A DNA stretch of 64,000 nucleotides from Hymenolepis diminuta (lineage: Eukaryota > Platyhelminthes > Cestoda > Cyclophyllidea > Hymenolepididae). Position 1 is the stretch's first letter, and every line of letters starts with the position of its first letter. Shown here piece by piece: positions 1 through 13,228 of this stretch. Made by a program: the position numbers and the translations under genes. The notes under the pieces are model-generated. The model ran no database searches. It saw nothing but the letters and a program-made list of their open reading frames with translations, and was not told the DNA's origin. The stretch spans positions 2,781,394-2,845,393 of the forward strand of contig CAADRB010000012.1 of NCBI GenBank assembly GCA_900708905.1, read 5' to 3'.

Positions 1-6
1 TTTAAT

Positions 7-302
7 TGATACATATATATAGCGTAACCAACTAGGAGTTCTGGTAGTAATCTCGCAGAGCCAACAGTCTAGAAAACTCAGTAATATAGCAACTAAGCAC
101 AGAAGCTAATAACCCACGGCAGATAGGAAGGCACGTTATAGTCAACACGAGTGTATTAACGAAACTCGCTCTCAATCGGTATCGACTTAAACAAATAAGA
201 GTAACTATCAAATGTCTTTTACCGGTGGGGAAATAAAGAAATTACAATTTTATTCATAGTAGAAATATTGGGAGCGGGGGAAATAGTTATCATTTCTTCT
301 AA
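7..302 (-). mobile_element. LTR, family A, copy 1 (solo or orphan LTR)
   Basis: This stretch aligns by eye over nearly its whole length with 15,533-15,824 and with the reverse complement of 28,057-28,354. Shared blocks include the region around 'tctcgcagagccaacagtct' and 'ataacccacggcag'. It contains no sustained reading frame. The sense strand is taken as minus because a polyadenylation-type AATAAA reads on that strand in the best-preserved copies. Its outer end runs into a TA microsatellite, so the terminal CA and any target duplication are lost. No complete internal region is attached. LTR identity is inferred from copy 2, which has TG...CA ends and a target duplication. Confidence 0.6.
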
Positions 303-330
303 TATATATATATATATATGTATATATATA
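300..330. repeat. (TA)n microsatellite
   Basis: Short run of TA dinucleotides with one TG interruption, directly at the end of the family A LTR copy 1. It probably grew from or replaced the LTR terminus. Confidence 0.85.
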
Positions 331-2199
331 AACCCATTAAAACATAGAAAAATCGAAATGAATAATTGATCAGTCACAGGGGATGCTGAAATGTTCCCAA
401 TGCTTGACTGACTCCACAAATTCTCTCTTTGCTTCCCGATTAAGAGGAATATTTCATCCGGGGATTTTTAATGTTTGTAGACGCACTGTGATTAAATAAC
501 TCAACAAAGAATATAGTTAGTAAATCAGAGATGATTAGAACTCTATTTGTATCAAAGAATGTCACACTAAATGCCTTACCAGGATTTATTGCTCTTTAAA
601 GGTCTTGAATAGAAAACTTGTACAATGAACGGTCTTTGTGTACCACAGTTTATCTTATTTGTCTATCTTATTTAACATTAAAATCCTGCAATTTCAACTA
701 AAACTGATCTATCATTCACTTCATAAAAAAATCAACACTAAAGAAAACAAACAAATGAGCAAGAAAGCGCTTTTATAAAAATAACGATCAAACGGTACAT
801 ATGCTCCAAAATTCAACCTGAATAACAGATTGTATCAAAAAATGAAAGAGTCAAATTTGCCTTTGATGATGAATTAACTGAAATACAAAATTGTTCATAG
901 AATTTTAGAATAATTCAGACATTTGTTTTGGAGTCTAAAGGTTCATATTATATAAAGTGAGTTTTAAGAAAGACGAAATTTTTGACAAGTTGACGTAGGA
1001 AAAAGATTAATTTGCATGTAACCAAAAGTCTGGCACATTTCTGTGGTAAGTGGTATGGCAAAAGTAAAGTATTCAATTTTAATAATGAAGCCAAAATAAA
1101 AGAATAACTTGAGTGGAATTTATAATATTTTTAGCGGGAGCAGAAGTTATTGCTAAGCCTATTATGAAATCATTTTAGATAATAAGAAAATGTATATAGA
1201 GAACTGTTGGATTAAACTAATAACAACGCATAGTGAAAAGAAATATCCCGATGCCGAATTTTCCTCCCCACCGACTAAAGTACGAAAATTAGTCATTAAA
1301 AACTGATGAAATATAAATTGATGAACTTGAAAATTGAAAGGCAACACTAAAGAAATTAGGATGTTACTTAATAGAAACTAAACACGGACGGTTATATTCA
1401 GATCTAATCAGTGAGTCTTGACCATCAGCAACTAAAATGTAGCAGAATAACTGATTCATAGAAAATATTAATACTGATTATTGTATTCGAAATTTTATCC
1501 ATATTAAGTATATTCTATGTGATCTTTATATTATTAAAGCGTCCACATATTTGCAATGGCTATCTCTGGAATATTTTACTATATCTCAACTCAAAATACC
1601 TACATTGTTATTATAAATATAAACCTTACTTATTCAAATATGTAGGCGGGATGTATGTAAAAACTAGCTAGAGTCACTGGAATAACAATAATTTTAAACA
1701 TTTACTAAATTACCTGATACATGCTATTTTAATCAAAATGTATTGAATGTTTGTTAATTTAATTAGACATTCATATAAAATAATGATTTTTGAACGGTAG
1801 CATCAATAACTTGATTGATTTTTCTAAATTAAAGCAATCGAAGTCACTATTCTCCATCATTTATACGGTCCTTATGCCAACATTTTATGAAGCAATAAAA
1901 AAAATTTTTTGGCTAAAATTGGTGCATTTATCCAAAAGGAATTAAAGCAACAATTTTATTATTAATCATTAACAGGCTTTACACAACTGTTGAAATGCAC
2001 TACAACTGCGGGCCGTTGCTGGGTGTGATTTTGAGTCAAGTACGGAATGTTGCTTAATCCCGTGTCATTATTTAAGTCGGGAGATTTGTGGCTATTTCTG
2101 CGGCTAATAGGTTTATAACAAGTGGTGAATAGCAAAAATTAAATTTTCCGACATTTTTTACTGTCTCGAAACCAAGAGTTGTGCAAGTCTCTCAATAAT
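331..2199. other. AT-rich intergenic stretch, nothing recognised
   Basis: Stop codons are frequent on both strands. I saw no exon with plausible splice borders, no RNA gene and no repeat shared with the rest of the window. Confidence 0.5.
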
Positions 2200-3240
2200 T
2201 CGTGGACTTTTGCACTTGTTTGAGATGTTCAACAGTCGATCTAAAGAAGTAAAAGCTCTTTCGGCTAAATTTAAAGATTCTAAACATGCGAATTCTTCTA
2301 TTACATTTATGTCCTTTGTTCCTTCATCTTATTCTATTAAACCTTCAGCATTTGTTGAAATCCCCGATCCTGCGGCTGCTGAAGATGACACTATAGTTAT
2401 CCTGAGCCCATTCGTGATGTAAAATCAAGCGAATTATTTGAATCGTCATAAAACAAATATGTGTTCACGTTGAACCTTGTCGAATGGGATGAGAATACAA
2501 GTATTCCCTGACCATAGAGAAGCTGGATGCTGTCGAATGTGACGGTCACCCAAAGTTCGTACTACCCAGGGAATTCGATTAAATCAGTTACCGTTGAAAC
2601 TGTGCAGGTTGTAGAAGAAGTTTCTGGGCAGAAATTTTCCCTATTTAACGCCCGTTTCAACTGCCTCAAGCTCATGATCGAGCATGAGGATACTTTATAG
2701 GACTTTGCAGGCATTTTGAACTGTTATTGTCATAAAATAAGTTTCGGCTACTTAACAGAAAAATGATTCAAATATCTTATTTTCATCTATAGACTTGGTT
2801 ATCACTAAGAAATTGTCTGTTAAAACTAATGGAGGAACTCCCAACATGAAGTCACAAGAAATGGTTAGAAAAGGAGTTAAGAAAGCGAATCTCACAGTTG
2901 ATTCAGCCCTTTATTGGTTCCGATGCCATGTAAACGCGTCTGATTCACAAAATGTCTACATCAATGCCTCAATCTACATAATTTGTGGTACAGTCGGGTC
3001 CTTATGTGTAACAGAAATCGTCTTCACCTTATCTATCCTGTCGAGGCTGACGTTTCCCTCAACAATGTCCTTTCAAGCAGTGTCGGTATAAACAGTTCCG
3101 AAAGATTGCACATAAAGGGGACCGTTGAATACAGGCTTCCCTCAGAACCCCCGAATCGTCCGCCAACAAAATGGCCAAGATTAGTCAAGGCAAAATGAGC
3201 AAATTTTTCAGAAAACGAATTGCCGCTATAAACCTAAACC
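2200..3240 (+). mobile_element. Decayed Ty3/gypsy gag remnant
   Basis: On the plus strand a series of short frames joined across stops resembles the nucleocapsid-type gag of Ty3/gypsy elements. Around 2,630-2,700 there is a block with 'FSLFNARFNCLKL', typical of the part just before the conserved F-x-G segment. At 3,067-3,130 a degenerate zinc knuckle reads C-P-F-K-Q-C...H-K-G-D, with some of the metal-binding positions lost. Several stops and shifts interrupt it (for example at about 2,698), so it cannot encode a protein. No protease follows; instead an LTR of family B begins near 3,270. The call rests on pattern only and the limits are approximate. Confidence 0.5.
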
Positions 3241-3269
3241 AAGATACCTCAGATCAAACCGTCTCTTAG

Positions 3270-3705
3270 CCACCTATATCGACACTAAGCAAAGCCGGAG
3301 TTAGACTAAATTAATTATTAATTAGACTGAAACGTATTCAACTAAGCCACAACGAAGACTGAAGCGAGTAAGAGAGAGGTAGAGAGAGCTGAGAGACAGA
3401 GGAGATGAGAGGGAAGCGTAGGGGTCAGTAACTGACGCACGTGCGTTGTTTTGAGCGGAAAAACAAAGACAGTTTAATATGAGTCACTTGGATAGGCCGC
3501 GGGAGAACATGGGCGCAGACGTACTTTTAAACGAAAAGAGGCGGTTGTATAAAGGGGGGAATCGATAGGCGCGTTTTAACATGACAGATAGTGGTTTTGC
3601 TACTTAGAAACATAAATGATGTCACTGCGGCTTCGTGGACTGAAAACCGAGGTATTGCCCTAGAGAATGAGAATAAAGAGAAATTCTGGAAATGCATAGA
3701 GAGTC
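3270..3705 (+). mobile_element. LTR, family B, copy 1 (diverged)
   Basis: Aligns with 19,994-20,453 on the same strand and with 4,404 to about 4,880 on the opposite strand. Shared blocks include 'gcgagtaag', 'gatgagagggaagcgtagg', 'gtcacttgga', 'cactgcggcttcgtgg' and the 3' part 'gaataaagag' (a polyadenylation-type AATAAA) ending in 'catccttca'. It lies directly downstream of a gypsy gag remnant in the same orientation. The left border is poorly preserved. Confidence 0.55.
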
Positions 3706-4403
3706 ATCCTTCATGTCGATATTTCTCAGTATATCATTATTAGTTCGTAATTCCCTTGTACCTCAGAGAGGAAAAGAGAGTTTTCATCTACAGGGAAAAT
3801 TTTGGAAAATGTTTTCTTCATATCTTAATTTATTTTATCTTCTTTATATATATATTCTATTTTTAATTGGATCACTGATAGTAATAACACTTCAGAAATA
3901 TTGAAAATTGCCCAATAGTCCCCATTCATGGGTTTATACAGATGACATTATATCATTCTTATAATAATTATTTTTAAGGAAATGCTGAAATAGAATTTAA
4001 TGTTATTCAAAGTAATTAAATTCGTCCAGAATTTGAATAAAAGGTAAAATAATGGAAAACTGAATGGTTTAAATCTCGGAAAAAAAAATTATTTTGATTT
4101 GAACGTGTTATTATCCATCCCTAGCAGGCTCCTGTATTTACAACTTGTTATAAATCTTTCTGTTTCCAACCTTATTACAACACAATTTGTATCTTGCGCT
4201 TTGGCTATTTTGATCGAATTGAAGAAATCAAATGCATAATTGATTACTCAGTTACTTACCTTAAGCTTTCCACCTTCGAATTTTGGAAGTTAGGTGTAAA
4301 TGGTTACTGTATAACTTTTACCATCAGCTGCTGCAGGTACAAACATATGTAATTGTTATTTTCAAAATCGTACTACAATCATCACTGCGTTCTTATATAC
4401 CCC
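3706..4403. other. Spacer between two inverted family B LTR copies
   Basis: AT-rich, with no recognised coding region. The flanking LTR copies point in opposite directions, so this is not the interior of an intact element. Confidence 0.4.
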
Positions 4404-4880
4404 TGAAGGATGACTCTCTATGCTATCCCAAAATTACTCTTTATTCGTATCCTCTATGAAAGTAATTCGNNNNNNNNNNNNNNNNNNNNNNNNNNNNNNN
4501 NNNNNNNNNNNNNNNNNNNNNNNNNNNNNNNNNNNNNNNNNNNNNNNNNNNNNNNNNNNNNNNNNNNNNNNNNNNNNNNNNNNNNNNNNNNNNNNNNNNN
4601 NNNNNNNNNNNNNNNNNNNNNNNNNNNNNNNNNNNNNNNNNNNNNNNNNNNNNNNNNNNNNNNNNNNNNNNNNNNNNNNNNNNNNNNNNNNNNNNNNNNN
4701 NNNNNNNNNNNNNNNNNNNNNNNNNNNNNNNNNNNNNNNNNNNCGCTTACTCGCCCGAACTCTGACTGTGACCTGATGAATACATTTTGACCTAGTCGGC
4801 TCTTGATCTGCTCTAGAACTGGTGTTAGTTGCCAGCTATTGGTTGTTGTTAGCTCTTCGAAAATCAACAATCAAAGGCCG
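4404..4880 (-). mobile_element. LTR, family B, copy 2 (contains an assembly gap)
   Basis: The left part (4,404-4,469) is the reverse complement of 20,380-20,453, and the right part (4,744 to about 4,880) is the reverse complement of about 19,995-20,130. The two parts bracket a run of Ns. The copy starts with TGAAGGATGAC, giving a TG terminus. The total length with the gap matches the roughly 460-bp copy at 19,994, so the gap probably hides only LTR sequence. Confidence 0.65.
4470..4743. other. Assembly gap (274 N)
   Basis: Run of N. It lies wholly inside a family B LTR, which suggests the assembly broke at a repeat. Confidence 0.99.
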
Positions 4881-5577
4881 TTTTGCTTTGATTTTATCTA
4901 TAAAAACCTTACCTAATATTTACTTTTTTTATCTACTGCCTTGTGTCCGTTTATTTCCACCAACGCATTCGTAAATTTTGGATTAAATTTCAATAAAAAA
5001 TATTCACCGATTTTGTCCTAGAAATTTAAATTCCATTCAGACGTGAATTCAATGCATTTATAGATAAATAACTCCGTCGTGATCTAATTAATTATTAACA
5101 TTAGTCTTATAATAAAACATTATTTTCTCTATTCGTTTTTTGCATCAAAACTATGCATTTATTTCATCTGTTTGGAAAGTACGAGAATAATTCTCATAAA
5201 TATTAAAATTCAGAATTCGGCTGGCAAAATACCACAATTATTCGCCATTGATATGACATCGTTATCGAAACTTGGCAATATTTGATATTTGCTGGTAGAT
5301 TTTAATGAAAAACTTAGATTTCCAGGGGTATATCTTGAGATTTAAGTTTATAAAAGGAGTTTTTTGGAATCTTATCTGATTACAAAGCGTTAAGTATTGA
5401 GAATGACACAAAAGAGCCTGAAGATATAAGAAAGTGCACGTCTCACAAAACCATACTGTGCCAATTACATTATATAAGATAAAGACCAGTGTGATACACA
5501 TGAAGTCAATTTGTAGCTATAAAAACTTGATGCATGAAATAACTGGCCATTCATTTTCATAACATCTCCAAGACGGA

Positions 5578-5597
5578 GGTGTAGCGGATGCTACACC
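5578..5597. repeat. Perfect 8-bp inverted repeat with 4-base loop
   Basis: GGTGTAGC, loop GGAT, GCTACACC. The right arm occurs again at 5,611-5,618. It sits at the start of a diverged repeat shared with 37.4-37.7 kb, so it may be the edge of a mobile element. Confidence 0.8.
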
Positions 5598-5872
5598 AAT
5601 GAGTCTTTTTGCTACACCTAAGCAATCCTCCTAAGCAGTTCGAATAGCTTCCAGCAGAGTCTTCTCAATTATCATTTCACTCCCAAATTAGCTAGGCTAT
5701 GCCCAAAGTAACAAAAGCAAGCAATGCGTTGAGTAGAGAGGGTTTATTGATCACTTCATTGTCATCGTGACTCAGAAACTTAGTCATTGAATACAAAACC
5801 ACAATAGGCTGCAGAGATCTGATTCAATCAACCTTGTTAGCGTTGTGAACCCAACAGGGGTCACTCAATAAA
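5580..5872. repeat. Diverged interspersed repeat, family C, copy 1
   Basis: Blocks such as 'tagctaggctatgcccaaag', the 'cattgaatacaa' segment and 'ttgtgaacccaaca' match 37,420-37,700 in the same order, with many changes. The unit runs from TGTAGC to CCAACA and is non-coding, so an LTR is possible. No target duplication was seen. Confidence 0.4.
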
Positions 5873-8800
5873 AAGTTTTAGACGTTTTTCGATTTTAAAA
5901 GTACTTATTTTTATCCTAATTTCAGTAGTACTTTAATATCAGATTTATCAGAATTTTTTGGTTAACATTTGATTATGCAGCATTTAAAGTTGTGTTATAA
6001 AGGGAAGTCTGTTTAATGGAAAGGATTTAGCTATAATTTCAGCAAATCGTTAAAAGCAACGTTAAATGGTGGTAGGAAATCCTTTGCAGAAAGTTTCTTT
6101 TTTTCGAAAATACTAATCAAATGAACAGAATGAACTGCATTCTACTGCCTAAACACATTTAAATGGCCTATTAAAAAGTAATTTTTAGCATTTAATGGAC
6201 CTTAAAATAGAAGATTGTTTAAAATTCTATTACAAATCTGAGAGTTGATTTTGGCCAAATTTGATGCAGATCGTGCATGCAAAAGAAGAATATGGTTTAT
6301 AACTTGACAAGAGGGATGGGAGAATATAACTGGGCAGTTGTTTTCACCAGCAGCCTTAATGTACTTCGCAAGAATCTTTTGTTCATGTCGGCATATCGAT
6401 TATTTATTTTGAATGTTTAACGATAAATCTGTATGGATTTCCATCCTTTCCGGATTAAAGGTAATCATCCCTTAATTTTTTGATTGTGAGCCAATGAGAG
6501 TAGCCTTTTACTTAGATTTAGTAACCAGATTTTGCTTTTCTCAAATATTGAAGAACTTGAACTTTATTTTCAGTCTGTTCACGATTCTTCCTTTTTCCTT
6601 AATCGATCACTGATAATAAAAAAATTCAATTCCGTGTCCTTATTTTCTGCTAATATAGGAGTACCGATGCACTAATGATAAACGTACAAATGGCTATTTC
6701 GCTTTTAACATTGTCACCTCAATCACTGTCTAACTTTGGGATTACAAAGCAAAAGCCTGAATTTGTCCAGTAGTCGCTGGGATTTAATGCACTAGTTCCG
6801 ATATTGTCATTATATCTGAATTTATCATTCTCCCATTTCCGTTTTTGTTTATAGAAACTCCAGGGACATAATCACAATGTAAGTTTAGAAAACGCTTTAT
6901 GAAATCGAAATTCTTATTTATCAACATAAAAAAATACTGCGATCAAAATTCACCAAGCGAAGTAAATGTGATTAAATGCTTTAAAATTATTAGTAATACA
7001 TTTTAGACGAAACATCTATCCATGTAGTAGGAAATTCAGCTTGTTCGTACCCCTTAACTCCGCCTTACATTATCCTAACTTATGGTGCGTGAACGCGTTT
7101 CTTTACGCGGTCTTATCTTGCAAAAATAAACCGGGAATAATATCCCCAACTTTTCTCTGGCGACCAAAATTTTATTGCCATAAGCTGAAATGAGTACTGC
7201 CATGAATTTAAGAGTCAGACTGCAGATTCTGGTGCACCAATTGCATACATGGTCATAAGACGTGCAATTACGTTCAATGGCACTCAATAGCATCAAGGCA
7301 TTAAAGAGTCTTGTTTTATTTGGTGTTAGGATAGGAGTTGTAAAATATTTGCCAGCTTGGTGGTCCCCATGTCAGAATTCGAATTTCACGATTCGTCCCC
7401 TGAATTGTTACAAAGGCTTGTCAACGTTGTTATAACTAAATCAAGAAGGATCGATATTACCGCTCGAATTAATTTCTTTCTTCCAATGATTGAGATGATA
7501 AATGATTTTATATGATATCTCGCGGTTTAGAGATTTAGAATAGCAAAGATGAGATTATCATTTATGACAATTTAAACAGTAATACACCTTAAATAATAAG
7601 ACTGATTCATGTGGAACTCTATTAAACATATTTGTTAGCCAATATCAAAATTTTATGCCAAATGTTTATTCAAAAAGGATTGCTCAAAATACGTGATTAA
7701 GTAGTAGATAGACTTAATAATGATCAGATAAAGTAACATTATTTAAGCTCCTCTGTATTTTGAATCGTAAATTGGGGCAAGTATTTCTGTATACACCCTC
7801 TTAATTTCATACAAAGTGGCAAAAAAACCATTTCCATCCAAAATTACTCACAATTAGACAACAGTCAAATTAACAGTATAAAACCTGGAGTTAAAAATTA
7901 AATGGTGCTTAATTAGCTCAGTACTCATTCATATATCTGTATCTTTTTAGAATGCCAAATTTTTAAGTTGGAACTCATCATACCTTTGTGAAATGCAGAA
8001 CTTGTAAAGTACACTGAGTAATGATGTTATGCTATTGGAAGTCAATCACTGCTAAACTCGCCACAGAATGCGACAAAAAACCTCTCATTCTTCCTTAAAC
8101 ACAATTTGGTTATCTACAACAATTTCTTAAAATACATGACCGGGTTACTCTCGATTCCGCTACTGCTCTTAAAATAAGAAGTAGTTCATTTTTATGAAAA
8201 CGGTCAATGCTGTGTGAAAAAACTCTTTTTTCTTTTTCAAAGCAGGTGAGTTTACTTCAAGAAGTTTAAATTTTACCTTACAAGATACCAACTTCACTTC
8301 TCAGAGAGTTTCATTTCATTAAGAAATGGAGAATTCAACATGCCGGCGCCTGGATTTTGGTCATGGTAAACTCATAACTTTAACTGTTCCTCGAATGTTT
8401 GCGTCTTCCTTCCACAGCATGAAACCGACAATTAAAATGTGATTTAGTAGATGCATTCCCCTTAGGGATGTCTGAGTTCTTTATGCATTTTCCATCGTGT
8501 TATTGAGGAAAATCTATTTATTGTATGATATTCTTCAAAAGTGTCAACATTTATTGGCAAAAATCTCAAGATTAAGCATAAGGACGATCACGAACTGCTC
8601 AAAATATTAAGCATATAAAGAACGGAAATGTTTAATAGGTTGAAATTATCATAGGATTTTTATTTATAAACAGAAATAATTTAGCGCCAATAGAAAAACA
8701 CCAGTTGAGATTGAGAAATTGGCAAACTTGTCCTTAAAGTTCATTTGGAATTATGATACAACAGGATAGCTAGGCATTGGGTGAATTCATGGTACTATCC

Positions 8801-11019
8801 TATTATTTTTAAATATATCCATGACGTTAGTACATAGCTAGCGGAAACGGAGTTGCAATAGACAGGCTGAATTAAAGAACACAAAAGTATCAGTAGTCCG
8901 TTTCGAGGGCTTTGTTATTCAGATGAGCAATCCATTAAAAATCACCATGACAATTAGATAGGAGTAGATATTTCAGAGAATAAAGAGTCTTTCGGAAATG
9001 GTCCAGGGTTCAAAAATGGCATCATCAAATAAAATGTTACTTAAATGGCCCTGGAAAATGTAATTCGATTTTCTGATAAATAGACTGTCAATAATGAATA
9101 TTGTGCCACTTTTTCATGAACTCAAAGGTCACGTTATATTACTAGACAAACCAACCCCAAACTACCTCTCTTTATAATTTTATCCATAAGCTTAGATATT
9201 AATTAATATCCGAAAGGATTAAGCAGGCGAATATGGCCCCTCTAGGCTTATTGAACCTTTATTCTCGTTTTCCATTTTATGGCCTTGAATTGCCTTTCAG
9301 AGACCTCTACAAAGTCAATTAAGAGTGGAATTTTAGAAGACCTTCCACCTTATTTGGAATAGAAAAGAAGGCAGGAAAAATCAGTTCACTTAGCAATTAA
9401 TCTGATGAAGCCCAATCAATTTAACTGAAATCAACAAAGTCTGGTAAAATATAAGTTCGCATTTCAAATTTTATCATCTGGATGCTTGATCAAATTGTAC
9501 TATTTTAAATACGTTTTAGCTTGTAGATTAATACGTGAATATAACTTTTAATTTCATGGGAATATCCACCAATGTGTTTTAGAATGACGGTTAACTCAAT
9601 GTTATATGGAGTAGTGAATATTATCGAATGGATTGATGGGGGAATAAATTTGTGGTCGGATTTCTTCGTCCTAGAATATTTCTTGTCCTTGATATTTCTT
9701 TAAGCATGGAATTAGGACTATTCTTTGATGATAAGTAGGGAAAAATTGTAGAAGAGGTCTATTCAAGTTTGCATAAATTTGCATTTTTTAAACTTACCTT
9801 AATCAATTTCGTATGATTGCAGAAGAAATCGCACACCCCACTCATTAAGTTTAAAAAATCAGATGGTGGCGCCACTCTCGTCTTTAGATTTACAGATCCT
9901 TCAGTTGGTATAAGCTGGTGAATCTTTTTATAATGGCAAGCATGAAACTACATTTTGTGCATTTAACATAACCTGATTTACCAGAGTTTACTCGAGATGA
10001 AAAATAATTGACACAAAGCTTCTTTCTTTTCCCTTAAAGGAAAGGGGACTTCTACCTCTCAATGCCTTGGGTTGTAGCGAGGGAGACAGTTTTATAATGT
10101 GCAAATTTCATTGTTGCATCATTTGTGCATCAGTGAAATAGAAGTGACCATTATATGAATGGTTCTAAGATAAGAGATTCAATGCCATCACATTGGTGCA
10201 TTGTAATGGTGTGATTTATAACACGTAAAGAAGGTTGCATTCTTCCCAGTTTAAGATTTCATCATGTATTAATGCAACACAAAACGAACTCTAGGCAATA
10301 CTTATTTCGGATAAGAAATCACTTGCATTTCCAAACGGGGAAGATAATCGAGATCGGAAATCTTATCAAAGGGTATTTATAAGAATTATAACTGTTACTA
10401 TCGGGAAAATAGAATTGGCGTATTTTTGTCATGTACTGAATCCTGTCAGTCTCCCAAGTTAAGAAAAGAGTTAGAGTGCCAGAGATAAAGTTATTACAGT
10501 CCATAAGTAACAAAGGTGAATATATGTACGTAATCTTTAGTAGTGGGGCATCATCAAAGAATGAGATTATTGATTTAAAGAAAAGACAATTAAAAGCGAA
10601 TTAGAAGCAATTGAAATAGATTAGAAGTTTGGTCAAAATGTTGTGCTGATCTCATGAGTATCAATGGTTTAATGATCAGCTTGCGTAACTGTGAAGTCAT
10701 AGTTCACGAGGCAGAAACTCATCGACGTGCATTTAATAAAATGGAAAGCCAAATGCTCTGGTCAATTCCGATCAAGAGTAAAGGTGATGGAGTATAAATT
10801 TCTCATAAAAGCAATTTCAACGTATATTCCTTCTAATCAATAGCAGTGTTACACTTACACTAATAGACTTGAGTAAATAAATGTTAATTTCTTCTTTATA
10901 AAGATTATATTTACCTGGATTTAATGAATCTAGTCAAATTTTATTGTTAGTTTATCTGTGATTTTTAACTTTCCCCTACCTAATAATGACATGCTTTGAT
11001 AGGAACATAAAAAAAGAAG
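5873..11019. other. Long AT-rich intergenic stretch, nothing recognised
   Basis: About 5 kb without a recognised gene, RNA or repeat. Open frames are short (up to roughly 70 codons), lack family resemblance and have no supporting splice sites. Confidence 0.5.
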
Positions 11020-12410
11020 AATTTCAGTGATTATGCGTGAGTCTGTTCGAGAAAGTACCGAGTGAAGCAAAACAATGTGACAAATTTACTTAACTTCTTC
11101 ACCGCATAGACAGTGTCAAGTGTTTCTTTCTCAACTTGTCCATAGTTCTTTTCTGCTGGTGTTAGCGAACGGATGTATGAGTCATTTGGAAAAAAAACAT
11201 GTGGGAACACTCCTCCTACAACGTAACTTGAGGCAATGACTAGCCGCAATTCTGGATTATAATAAGTCAGGAGAATATCTGATTGCAGCATGGATTTCAG
11301 CTTCCCAAACTCTTCTTGACGCTCAGCAGACCCATGGCAAGCAGTGTCTTTCTCGAGGAGACGGTTTAATAATCCACGGGCCTCATGTTGTAATAACTTA
11401 TTAAAATCCGGGGGGCTAACAAATAGTTTGGATATCGATTGGAGATGGCATGTTCACAATAGCTCGAATTCGTTCAGGATCAAGATATCGACCTTCCAAG
11501 TCAAAATTGAACTCAAGATTTTTATGAATCCCAAGAAGAAATCATGCTTCTCTGGCCTCGGATGGAAATCATTATGGGTATTTCGTTGAAGCAGACATTC
11601 AATTTGCTCCTTGAGTTCTTTTTCCTTTCGCTCACCTACTACGATGTCGTCCCGATATGCAGCTGTGCCCTTTAGTCCACTAAATACATTGCCCATGATA
11701 TGTTGGAAGAGAGCAGGAGCTGTTTAAACTCCGAACGGAAATCTAGTACATTGATATAGACTCCGGTGCGTGTTGATGGTCAGATATTCACAACATTTTT
11801 GTTCGACTTCGACTTGCAGATAAGTCCTGGTAAATCCAATTTCGAAATCATGCGCCACCGTTTAGAGCTGCAAATATATGTTCGGCAAAAGGAAGAGGAT
11901 ACTGGTTATCTTCAAGAGCACCACCTGGACCAGTTAAAAAATGGACAAATAAGCAAACGTTGCCCATCTGCTTTCGAACAACCATAATTGACACAACCTC
12001 TTTAAAGTAAGATGCCAGATGTAGGACACCGATTCTTTCAAAATGTAACATCTATTCCTCTAACTTCATATAGCAGAGAAGGGAATTGGGTGCCTCAGAC
12101 AGAAAACTTATCTCGAGTTTTACTTCAGGTGCGGATTTGCTTTTATTTTCATTTATCGACCTAGGCTGGAATTCTTCTTGTAATTTTTATTCTGTTTTCT
12201 AAACTTCTTGGAGCTAGTCTTCGATTCTCTCATCTAACTCACAGAGAATTTTTCGGCAAGGATGTGGGTGACCCGCTTCAGCGGTTTCAATTCGTCCTGC
12301 TTCATCTCCTTACTGCAGCTTCTCTAACGTAGCCGTATTCACCGACTTTCTGCTGGATCATTGCTGTGTCATCCAGGACGATGTCCATTCTTTGAAATTC
12401 ATAATCTTAC
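11020..12410 (-). mobile_element. Decayed Ty3/gypsy pol remnant: reverse transcriptase and RNase H
   Basis: Reading the minus strand, 12,051-11,848 carries early reverse-transcriptase blocks (IMVVRKQMGNVCL, then NQYPLPFAEHIFAALNGG). Positions 11,696-11,454 carry MGNVFSGLKGTAAYRDDIVV, where the catalytic Y-x-D-D box reads YRDD, followed by a RPEKHDFF block. Positions 11,291-11,031 carry an RNase H-like piece with SLTPAEKNYGQVEKE, but its usual A-D-A-S catalytic segment reads IASSY. Stops and frame changes separate the blocks. Upstream (12,400-12,060) are gag-like and post-protease bits that also occur at 16,180-16,120 and 15,260-15,199, implying an internal deletion of zinc knuckle and protease. 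No integrase was found. It is inactive. Confidence 0.85.
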
Positions 12411-13228
12411 ATTATGGTCTTTATCTACATTAAGTAATATTAATTTTCATCTTCTTAATGATGGAGATAGTCGATAGTGCTTTTCGTAATTGTGATAACC
12501 AGTCAATTAGCATATATTCAACTATTTGTAAGATTGAATTTATTTTTATTTAAAGAAAAATTATACATATCTGTCACCTTACGAATGTTTAGCTCTTCAT
12601 GCTAGACTGAAGAAAGGAGAATGAAGTCAGATATCTGATTCCCACTAGACACAAGCTGTTAAAGTAGACATCGGCATTGCGACCGTCTCCTATGCTGCCA
12701 AACGCACTTTCAAAGACGGTAGACATTTCGGTTATCACACTATTCGGTCACTTAATTTGGAACGCACTTTATGATATCTCTTAATGCGAAGAAATTCATT
12801 ACCTGAATGAAGACCCTCAACAATACACGATCTCATGATGTGGCGTACAAAAATCAGAGGCAAAATTCGAACAATCCATCAACTAACACTAGTCTAATTA
12901 ATTTATATTATGGGTGTTTATTACATTTCACGTACCTCTTTCTAGACAATTTTCCATGGTTTGAATTTGCATCTTTTCTTCTAAGAAAGGTTATGACAAC
13001 TTCTAGGTCAATCCAGTAGAACATTTTGAGCTTTTGCCTTGATCAGAAGATGGCGTCATTGAGCCGCACTGTATTGAAATTCCAAATCCTCCACTTTCTT
13101 TATTTTCCACACTTGAGTCGTACCATTTCATGCAACCAACCATTAGGGTTCCACCCACTAACCCACTCTCTATGTGTGTTTGTTCCTCTACCTTTATATA
13201 ACTGGTATTCTCAAGAATTTCTCCACAA

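Noticed and set aside
4410..4870. Long frames on both strands across the N run
   Set aside because: They consist mainly of unknown residues from the gap inside an LTR.
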